Shown in pieces: positions 1-10,400 of a DNA stretch of 64,000 nt. The notes beneath the pieces were generated by a model. That model searched no databases. It had not been told where the DNA came from and was given only the letters and a program-made list of their open reading frames with translations. Within the stretch, counting starts at the first letter, position 1. Each line of letters begins with the position of its first letter. Made by a program: the position numbers and the translations under genes. Origin of the DNA: Cafeteria roenbergensis (Eukaryota; Sar; Bigyra; Bicosoecida; Cafeteriaceae); NCBI GenBank assembly GCA_008330645.1, contig VLTN01000005.1:744001-808000 (forward strand). Direction: 5' to 3'.

Positions 1-87
1 GATGCCCTGAGCCCCCCCACTCGGCGACGGCGATAATTGACACGTGATCCGCCTTTGGTGATGTGGTGGGCCGCCCAATCGCCGCAG

Positions 88-853
88 GTCGGCCGAACGG
101 CGCTGGCGCTAGCGTCGGCATCGGCGCAGCTCGCGGTCGTGGCCAAGCTGCTGGAGCGTGGGGCCGGCTTGGAAATCTCGAGCAAGGTTCGTATTGCGAT
201 TGGTGCAGTCATTGGTGCTCAGTCCCGCGCCGCCAGCTCTGGTGCGCGCCGCTGAGACTGACAGCGGCGCCTCCAGAGCTTGTTCGCACTCCGAGCTCCC
301 CTGGCGCACAGGCTGCACTGGGCACACTGACCTGGTGTCCGGCCAACCTGGATAGGGTCCCTGACGTGCTGTTGCCAGCTGCCCGAGCGCCGAGGAACTG
401 TGGCGCTGGCACTGCGGTGTGCGCACGCAGAGCGGCATGACGCCGTTGATGGTGGCGGCCCTCAAAGGACACGCCGACGTTGCGACCTTGTTGCTACGGA
501 ATGGCGCCAACGTGGCGGCCCAGGACATGGTCAGCTCCTTTGTCGCAGTCTCGCGGAGCTGGGTCCCCAGCCGTGCGGCGTGGGCACCGCCTCGCGGAGT
601 CGCCAGCGCAGGGACAGGCGGGGCGCGCACTGCCCCTCACCGTTGGCATGAAGGCACGCGCGACACACCCGCCCAAGCCCCGGCGTTGTGACGCACGCAG
701 CTCCATCCACCCAAACAGGCTCTCGCGCTGTGGCGGGTGCCCGACGCTTCGCAGTTTGGCAGGGTGTCGCTGATGTTTGCGGCTGCCGGAAGCCACGCCG
801 ATGTGGTCCGGGTGTTGCTGGAGCACGGAGCCGACGCAGCCGTCCGGGACCGC
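88..853 (+). CDS. Ankyrin-repeat protein, internal exons (5' end outside window)
   Basis: Three exons are visible at 88-186, 431-529 and 755-853. Each is exactly 99 bp, starts and ends in phase 0, and encodes one 33-residue ankyrin repeat. Examples are GMTPLMVAALKGHADVATLL..GANV and GRVSLMFAAAGSHADVVRVLLEHGADA. They are joined by introns 187-430 (GTTCGT..GCAG) and 530-754 (GTCAGC..GCAG). The third exon ends at a GTGAGT donor (854). An acceptor at 86-87 shows that at least one more exon lies upstream of the window. Ankyrin repeats are protein-binding scaffolds; no partner domain is visible, so the role is unknown. The gene runs towards the minus-strand gene ending at 1458. The exon calls rest on repeat consensus, splice sites and preserved phase. 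Confidence 0.75.
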
Positions 854-1457
854 GTGAGTCGAGCTTGGCACACTGCAGACTCGTGCGTGCCCATCCGCCC
901 CCACGCTCTGCACAGAGAGCGCGGCAGCACGACGCCAACGTGCTTCGCGCCTGGGACTTGTCCCCGGCTGCTCGTGCTGCTGGCTTGCCCTGCTCCGTGA
1001 TGCAGAATGGGCTTGATGCGGCAGCCATGTCGCGTGAACCGACTTGCTCGGACACTCTGCGCAGCGCCGACCGCATCCAGCGCTGGCACCGCCGCCGCTT
1101 GCTCGTGCTTTGGGGACGCTGATTCTCAATGCCGCTTCCAAAACAAAGGGACAGAAAGCCTTGCAGTCTGCAGCCATAGTGGTATCCGTGGGCCGCGATT
1201 TTTGTGTGGGTCGCGAGACGGAATCGCGCAGCCTTGCTGGCCCAGACGCTGCGGCTTCCTTGCCGCGCAACGCCCAAAACAGGTGGCTGCAGCGCGCAGG
1301 GCTGTCACAAATGCATAGCAGCGGGCCGCAGGCGTCAGGCCAGTGGCGCTGTGCTTCGAGCTCGCGGCTACTTTGAGCAGCGCGGGGCGCCCTTTCACAT
1401 CGCGTGCGCCGATGCCGCAGACCGCACGCATACAAGAGCACTCGACACGATACGATA
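854..1457 (+). other. Unresolved 3' part of the ankyrin gene
   Basis: Nothing here is a clear fourth repeat. The best candidate exon follows an acceptor at 1379-1380. It reads RGAPFHIACADAADRTHTRA in phase 0, which resembles the first half of an ankyrin repeat, and it stays open until 1953. That would overlap the opposite gene's 3' end antisense. The real terminal exon may instead be one of several short open stretches. Intron versus exon cannot be settled from sequence alone. Confidence 0.25.
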
Positions 1458-4400
1458 TCAAGACCAAGGCGACCAGCCGCCAGCCGCTGCGAGCAGTGTC
1501 TCGGGCAGGGCAGGCACTGCAACCCGGCCTTGGGCAACCACGCTTCCAGGCCCACCACTGCCGCCGGCCCTGCCGTCCGCGCCCGCACGCGCCAGTCCGC
1601 CCACTGTGGCGACCCTTCGCTGGAGAACGGCCCTGCCCAGCGGACGGCCGCTGAATTTGTGCACGGCGTCGGGGTCGTGGCGACCTGCAGCCGACCCTTC
1701 CGCCACGGTGCCGCGCCCCCCCGCACGCTCGCCACCGCCGGCAGCGCCGCCGCCGCCTGAGATCAGGGGCAAGGCAGTGACGTCTGCTGCCGACGAAGCG
1801 GCGCTCTGCTGCGCTGAGGCGCCAGCCGCCAGGCCTCTGCCTCCAGCGGCGGAGGCGCCGGCCAGGCCAGCCCCCGTGGCACCCGGCTCGGGAACGCCGA
1901 GCCGCTCTGCAGAGCTGAGCACTGTGGCCGGTCGCATGCCAAGCCGCGGCTGACCGTTCCCGGAGGCGGTTGCAACCGCAGTTCGCTTGGACGCCGTCGA
2001 TCGACGAAGGGCAACTTCTTTGAACGCCATCCGGCGAGCGAAGCGTCGCTCAGCCGTTGCTCTGGCTCTGCCGGCCGAGCCACCGGCATGGAGCAACTTT
2101 TCCTCGTCGTCCTCGTCGTCCTCGTCGTCGTCGTCACTAGACTGCGGCTCCCAAAGCCTGACCGAGGGCACAGCGGTTTCGCCGGCTTTGGCTGCAGGCG
2201 CCTTGGGCACGTCGCAAGCGGATGCAGGCCGTGCTGGCCGGTGCCTCACTGGGCGACGGAGATCAGGCCGCCCACTCGCTGGGCGACGCGCCGCTCCGGG
2301 GGCCGCGCCAGTCGCAACCTGCGTCACGGCGGCGTCGCCCCACCCCCACTGCCGCTGACGCTGCTGCGGCTGTTGGGAAGCAAGCCGAGTGTCTGCAGGC
2401 GGGCGCTGGGCAGCGGTTTCGCGGCGCGTTGAACGGGGTGCCGCTCTCCCCGGGCCTTCGGCCTGCCGCCGAGACAGCTCTCCCGCCTGATCTCGGGCTG
2501 ACTCCCCGGTGATGTCCGAACGATTGGCCCTGGGAGATGGCCCCTCGGCTGCTGCGGACGCCCTCTGGCGGTGAGCCGAGGCGGGGGGCCTTTCAAGCGG
2601 CCCAATGCGGAGTCTGGGGTCCACAACGGCTCTGGCAGATGTTGGTCGCCGCGTCGCGGATCCACGGGGCCCGCGAGGGCCCCCGAGGGGCGGACGTCTG
2701 GCAGTCTCCGCGTTGCGCGCTGACTCGGGTCTGACCCGACCGCGACTGGCCTGCGTCCGCTGCCTGCCCACGGCCGTCGATGCGGCCGCGGAGTGCTTTG
2801 CGGGAGCTGCCGCCGCCGCTCCGGCAATAGCGCTCCCCGCGGTGCCACACACGGCAGGCCGTGCCATTGTGACGTCGCGGGGGCTCGGACTACCGTCTCG
2901 CGAAACCGCCCGGGGCGCTGGCTTGGGGCGACCGACACGTGCCATCGCGATGGCTGCGTCCACGTCAGCTTCGGTGACGCGACTCTCGTCTGCCTCGGGG
3001 TCTGACCCCTGCTCACTGCTGTCGCTGTCGCTGTCGCTGTCGCCGTGGCGGCCGTGGTGGCCGTGGTGCCTTGCAGAGAGGCCGTCGCTGGCGTTGCCGC
3101 CGGCCTCCTCATCGCCGGCGTGGTTGCGCGACCGGCCTTTTGATAGGCCGATGGACCCTCGCCTGCGCTGGCTCTGCCGCTGTCGCTCCAGCACTCGCCG
3201 CACAGCAGCCCGCACAGCCGGGTTGGACGACGTCGCCCGCGAGCCCTCGCGACTCCGGGCTCTGCCGGGTCCGGCGGCAGCAGCGCCAGCGCTGTCCGCG
3301 GCTCGGGCCTTCCTGTGTCGGGAGGGCGACGCATCGCTCGTTGTCCGGGCGGATCCGCGGCTCTGCCGGCCAGCAGCCGAGCCTGCAGAGCCGTGTCGCA
3401 AGAGTGGTCGGCCGGTTTCGCGACCAACAACCATCGCCGCCTCGTCTCGCCCCTTGCCTGCAGTGTGGTTGACGGCAGAGCTGGGCCTCGAGGCGGCGCC
3501 GAATCGGCCGCCGCCTTTGCTAGCCAAGGGCCGGGCCCGTCGCCCAGCGACGGCACTCACTGGGCGACTGCCCAGCAAAGCTGGCCCCGCTGACGCGATT
3601 CGAGCCCCGTCCGCACGAGAGGGCTCCGGGTTCCATGCTGCGAACCCGGCGCCGCGCTGCCCGCTTCGTGCCACGCCTGGGCGGAGGGCCCCGCGGTGCG
3701 ACGATGACTGGCTTGAGACAGACGGGTGATGAGGCCGCGATCGGGCCGAGCCACCAGACGCAAGGGCCCTTTCATCTCCCACCCAGGCTGAGGTTCCCAT
3801 GACGTGCCGCTGACTCGCAGCTGATGCCGGCCGCAGGGATGACACTGGGGCCCTCGTGCGTCCAACCAACGATATGACGCCAGTCGACTCCGGCATCGGC
3901 TCCACGTCGCTCGCTCCGCGTCGCCCAACTGCGTCGCTCCCAGAAGCGAGCAACTGCGAGAGCTCTGCCGTGGCCCGGGCACGCTTCGAGCCAAAGGGCT
4001 TCCCCGGCCGGCCAATCGCTGAGCCGACTGTGGCAGAGCCGTGACAAGTCCCGGCAGAGCCGACCGCGGAAGGTGGCCGATCGACCGAAGGGGCAGGCAC
4101 TGCAGAGGACCCCCTGTGATCGGCTCTGCCGGCAGAGCCAGATGCAGGTCCACGGGAAGGGCCCCTCTCAGACACGCCAGCTGACCGTCTTGAGGCCGCC
4201 GATGGAGGCCGCGCCGGCGGGGGCGCTGGGGCATGCCTGTGGTGCCTGGGCGGGGCGGCTGGGGGAGCCCGCTTGTCGGCTGAATGATCCGCCGAGTGCG
4301 GAGTTGTCCCTGATGCCGTGGAGACGCGTCCCGACGCGGTACCGCCTTCGCTTCTTGTCGAGCTTCCCGACGGGCCAGCTTTGTCCATTGCACCATCGCC

Positions 4401-7400
4401 GAGTAGCGAGGCGGCAGCCGACGCGCGAGACACGGGGGTGATGGACCCGGCAGAGCCGTTGCGATGGCTCTGAAGTGACCGGCGCCGGGAGCCCCCCACA
4501 CCGGCTGCAACTGCAAACGTCATTGAGTCGCGTCTCCCGGAGAGGGGACCAGCCCTGCTGCTCAGGGGGGGCTGCGAAAACCTGCCGGCGGAAACCGCAA
4601 TCACGCTCCCGTCAGCCGTCAGTCCGTCATCGGTCGGCAGCGAGACACTCAACTCATCTCTACTCTGGGATGCAGCGCTGAAGGGGTCTGGACTGGCGCT
4701 TGATGCCCGCCCGCGACGGCCAGAGACTCCCGTCAGATCGTGGAATTCAGCGTCCTCCTCCGCCCCAGGGATAACAAGCGACGGCCGGGAGACACCGCCC
4801 GCCCCATCGCTCGCTCCTTCAGAGCGCGCCACCGCACCAGCACGAACGTCGGCACCAGCACCAGCACCAGCACCAGCACCAGCACCAGCACCAGCACCAG
4901 CACCAGCACCAGCACCAGCACCAGCACCAGCACCAGCACCAGCACCAGCACCAGCACCAGCACCAGCACCAGCACCAGCACCAGCACCAGCACCAGCACC
5001 AGCACCAGCACCAGCACCAGCACCAGCACCAGCACCAGCACGAGCAGACTTGGCCGCAGGGCCGTCCGTCCGGTGCACCGGCGCGCCAGTCGCCACGACA
5101 GTCACGCAGGATCCTTCCAGCAGAGCTCGCTTCAGCGCCGCGTCCACGTCAGCCATGGCCGCGTCACCGGCCGCCGCGGCGGATGTTGGCCTTGGAAGCA
5201 CCGCCGTGTCGCCGAACGCACCCACTGATGCAGTTGCGGACACAGTTGCGGTTGCAGTTGCCTGCTCCGCTGCAGAGCCATGCGGCAACTGCGCCGAAGG
5301 CTTCTTTTTCAGCGCAGCTCTGAGATCCGTCTCGGCTGGTCCGGCCAAAAGTTCCCCCGGCTTGCTGGATAGCAGTCGAGCAGCAACTCCGCGTCGCTCG
5401 TCCTCATGCCTGCCTTTGGCGCTTCGTGCCAGGGCCTGGCCGAACGCTGCCAGCGACTGCGTCAGCTGACGCTTTGCGCGGGTGACCTGGGCTCGGGCGA
5501 TGGAGGTTTCGCGCTTGACGGTCACCGCAACGTCTCCTGATGTCGTGCTGACACGGTGAGACACGCCCGTGTTGATGAAGCTTGGGTCCCACTCCGCCCG
5601 CGGGCTGCTCGAAGTGGCTCTGCTGGCAGAGCCAGAGAGTGAGCGATGGCGGGGGTCTCTCCTCGAGCCAAATGGAGTGGCCATCGGCGAGAGGAGTGAC
5701 GAAACCGCCGGGTCGACGGCACCCTGTGACGCGGAGGAGTCGCCTTCGCCGCCAACGCTGCGCTGGCCGCGGTCCGGCCCTGCGAGGTCGGCCCCAGCTG
5801 CTGGGCCCGCTCCGCCCGCCTGTCTAGGCTGCTGTGGAGTGCCCTCTCCCGAGGAGGCAGCGGAGTGGGCGCGGGAGCCGACGGCTCTGCCGGTCGGGGA
5901 CGCCCCGTCTCCCGCGTCGCTCATTTTGGCGAGCGACGCTCGTCGGCGCCAGTGACTCCCGGACAGGGAGGGGGATTTGAGCAGACGCGACGACGACGGA
6001 CGGGGCCCCCCGAACAGGGCGGACGTCATGCCTGCCACCGGAAGGTGTGACACGGACCGGCTGGCAGAGCTGCGACGCGACCGAGACAGGCTGGGTGACG
6101 TCGACGCATCACAGGCAGACGTGGGAGACAGCAGAGCGTGCGACGAAGTGACCGTGGCGGCTCTACCTCGACGAGAACGCGTCGGCAGAGCCGACGTCGA
6201 AACAGAAAGCGGTTGCGATCGACTAGGCGACCCTTCCCCCGACTTGGCAGAGCCGCTGGAGCGACTGGCATGTGATGGTCCAGCTGTCGCCTTGGGAGAC
6301 ACAACTCCATACCAGGTAGAGCCCAGAGGGCCGTCAGCCCTGTCCGAGCCGCCGCGCCCCGGCCGCGGCCGCTGGAACGCCGCCGCCGCCGCCGCCGCCG
6401 CTGCCGACGACGACGACGACGAAGCTGGAGCTGGCACCGGCGGCGGCGCCTCTTCAGCCGTCTCAGCGACGGCCGGTGGCACTCGCAGCCCGCTGATAGA
6501 GCGCGGCTCTGCCGCCGATGAGCGACGCAGTGACGCCGGCAGAGACAGCACTGCCATTCGTGGAGCGTTCTTGGGGCATTCCAAGCCCGATCTGCCACCG
6601 CCTATTCCTCCTCCTCCTCCTCCTCCTCCTCCTCCGCTGCTGGCATCTCCGTGGGGGCGACCCTTGGGCGAAGGTAGGAAGTGCGGAGACAGCAGCCCTC
6701 CCGCGCTGGATGCGTCGTCCGCCTCGCCCGGTGAGAGGAAGCCGCGGCCGGCGGAGCCCCCGCCGTGCCTGTGGTGGTTGCCGGGCCCTGCGGCCTGGTC
6801 GGGGGCCCGGATCGAGAGACCACTGCCGTGGGCCCGACTCCGCTGGCCTCCGTGGCGGGGACCCGCCTGGCCTGGCTGCACCTGGCCAGGCCGGCCGCCC
6901 CTGTCACCTCCGGCACCACGAATCGCCGACTGACCCCCAGGTGAAGTGAACTTGACGTTCCTCTCCTGCCTGCGCGGCTGCGTTCCGCCGCGTCCCCCGC
7001 CCATCACCTGCCCGCCGGCGCGGTTTCGCGCCGGTCCGCGTCCGAATCCTTGGTCGTCGCCGCCACGAGATTGCCCCGCACTGGCACCAGCGGCACCAAC
7101 ACCGCCTGGTCTCGCCACCAAGTCACCCTGAGCGAGCGACCCCACCCTGTCCATCGAGTCGCGTCTCGACATGCTGCGACGCCCCTCGTTCTCGGCTGAG
7201 AGCATTCTCACCCAATCTCGCCTGGCTCTGCCGGCGGCCTTGGCCACGTCATCGGGCCCCCAAAGCGCAGCCAGCCACCCTGCAGCCTGGGAGTGACCCA
7301 TCACGAACCGGCAAAACAATTCACCGTCGATCGCGTCCGGGCCGCTCTGAGACCGAAACAGGGCCCCGCCCGGGCTGCCGCTCGCCACACCCCTGCTCGC

Positions 7401-10400
7401 CTGCACAAAGTCCGACAAAACGGCTTCGGCAGAGCCGCGAAGTGAGCGTAGGCTGGAGCACTTTCTCGCGCCGCCGAGCGCCTCCGGCAGCGTCTGGAGT
7501 GCCCAGAGAAGTGCCATCGCGTCCGGACGCTGCAGGCGGAGGGAGAGCCCAGGGCGATTCCGACGAAGATGATGCGCGGGTGATGCAGCTGTGACTGCTG
7601 ACTGACTGGCAACAGGGGAGCCGATGAGTTCTGCGTCTGCCCCGGCGGCGGTTTCGTCAAACGGAACGGCGTCCGCATCGTCGTCGCTCAGATCAGCGTC
7701 AGCGTCGGCGTTGGCGTCGGCATCACAGGCAGAGCTCCCCACAGCCCTGGAGGATTCGGCCTTGCCAAGCCTCTTGGCCGATCGCGACCTCCAGCCGGGC
7801 CGGAGATGCGGCGCCACGCCTGCGACGCTCCCCGAGTGTGCGGCTTGGACCGCTGCCAGCGATGTGCCCAGGCGGCCGGGCGGTGCCGCCGGCTGCTTCT
7901 CCGTCTGACCAGCAATGGCGTTGGCCAGCAGCGAGAGCCGGTGCACGAAGGGAAGTGGAGCAAAGAGACAGATTATGGCGATCGGCCAGATGGCAGGCAC
8001 CTCGTCCAGGGTGGGGTCAGACTCCGCCTCGTATCCGTACCCACCACCACTGGCATCACCAGCCGCATTGGGCGGCATCGAACCGTCGCGACGGAAGCGA
8101 CGACCGCCACCGCGGCGCCCGCCCTCGGAGTCAGACTCCGAATCTGACTTGGCATCAGCCCGGCATAAAAATCCGCCGGCAGCTGCACGAGCGGCAGCGA
8201 GTGACTCCGCCTCCACGACGGAACCGCTGCTTGCCTCCTGCGAGGCGGGAGCGTCTGACTCCCAGAACCGCCTTCCACGCCTAGCGACCGAGCCACTGGC
8301 GCGACCAGCAGCGCCGGCAGCGCCAGCAGCGGGCGGGGCGGCTGGCTTGGTCGCCGCTTGGACCCTTCCAGATCCTTCCACCCGCATCTCAAAAAGCCAG
8401 GCGCCTCCTCTTGAAGCCACGCGTCTGAACGCGCCCCTCAACGCATCAAAGAGCTCCAGCGGCAGAGCCGCCAGGCCCGTCGATGGGCCGTGGCCTCGCC
8501 CGCCCCCGCGGCTCGCAGCCTCCCGAGACAGCTCCTCGCCGAGGCCACGCTGCCGGCGACGCTGGCTGCCACGCAGCGGCAGCACGCGCGGGGTGGACGC
8601 CCCGGCAGAGCCGCTGAATGAAACCGCCGGCGACGACGGCGGCGCATCGACCGGAGACCCCGGCCGATGACGACGGGCTTCTGATGTGGCCTTGACCGAC
8701 GTGCCGACGTCCCTTTTGCCGCTCGACACAGCGCTCCCGCCAGCTGGAGATGTCCTCCCACAGCCGTCGCTGCCACCACTACCTCTGCCGGCAGAGCTTT
8801 TCGAAGGCAGAGTATTCGACCGCTTCCGGCGGCCGGATCGCGACGACTCCTCGGCAGAGCCCGCCCCCCCCCCCTCACGCGCCGTCGACGTCGCCGTTGC
8901 CCGGACGTCGCCGCCGAGACTCCGGCCCTGCGCCTGTGCGAGGGGCGAAGGCGGCGCCTGAGGCTGGCGCTGGCGCTGGCGCTGCCGCTGGGACGATGAC
9001 CTGCGGTGTCCGCGCCCGCGCGCGGCCCACACGCCGCTGCCGGCACCAGCCGGCGCTGCCTCCCTTGATGATGCCGCGGTGACCAGGTAGCGACTGGTCC
9101 CTGACCGGATCTCGCCATGGAGCGACGCCGTTGGGACAGCGGACAGGTCGCGAGCGGCGCCGCGCGCAACTGACTGGTTCCTGACAGACATGACTCGGCG
9201 ATACGACTTGGCGTCGATCGGGCGGTTTCCCGTAGCCACGGAGCGACGCTGCATGTCCGTGAAACCGCTCATCATGGCATGCTCCGCGTCTCTCGAGGCG
9301 GGCACGCCCGAGGTGCGACCGCCGGCGCCGAAGGCAGCGAAGAACGATTGACGAGTGACCCGCCAAGCGCGGACGGGAACCTTCTCGCGCTGCATCTCAA
9401 CGACCACAAGTGACCCGGTGGCGATGGCCGACTGACCGGCATCTGATGGGGCACTCTGGCCCCGCGTCCTTGAGGAGCGGAGCCGGGTGAGGCCACCGCC
9501 ACGAGCATGCGACGCCGCGTGGCTGGCAGCGGTTTCGCCCGATGCGATGCTGGCAGAGCCACTTTCATTCCGTGGGCTTGTGCCGGCAGAGCCGTCGCGA
9601 TCGGTGCTGCTGCGTCTGCTGCCGCGCCGGATGGCTTCCGAGGCGGCTGCTGCTGCAGTGGCCCGGGCCGCTGCCTCGCCCGCTTTGGCCTCCGCGGCGA
9701 CGTCCACCCATCGAGACACGTCTCGCGAGTCAAAAGTGCCCATCAAAACCCTGTCACCCGTTCTGGCAGGATCGCCGCGCTGGTACACGATGGCAGCGCT
9801 GGCACCGGCGCCACCGCCGCGCCCCGACGCCCTCCGGCCGCCGAGGGAGGCACCGGCGCCGCCGCCGCCGCCGGTGGCAGGGTCCGGCAGAGCAAGCACG
9901 GCTTTCCCCGCGACCCCCGATCCTGCCACCCGGCTCTGCCCCGGGAGGCCGAGGGCGCTGTCGCTTCCGATCTCAGTAACCTCGTCCGCCACTCGTGACA
10001 GGAGGTCGATTGCCCGACGACGCGCCGCTGACTGGGCAGCGACCAAGGCCTGCGCGGCCGCCTCGGAGGCTGCCTGGGCTCTGGCCGTGCTCATCGTTGC
10101 GCCGTCCGGAGACTGGTCGGCAGAGCCGGGGGACGGCGCGTCAGCTGACACCTGGTTGACGATGCTCTGCACGGTGGGGGCCGGCGGAACGATTGCCCGA
10201 ACGACGACGCCGTCGAGGTCGATGCCTGCCGACGCGGCGACGGCTTCAGGTACCGGCTTGGCCGCCGGGCCGCGCGATTGGCTTGGGGCTGCCCCACCAG
10301 CGACAGAGGCCAGTGCCTGTGAGAGCAGAGCCATGGTGCCGCCGGAGGCGCGGATGGAGGGGTGAGGCCGATGGGAGGGGGACCTGCTGCGCGCCCGGGG

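Noticed and set aside
4740-5228. Plus-strand frame of alternating Thr-Ser and a minus frame of Leu-Val across the hexanucleotide run
   Set aside because: These are the other frames of the (GCACCA)n repeat. The Ala-Gly frame belongs to the 9.7-kb continuous gene.
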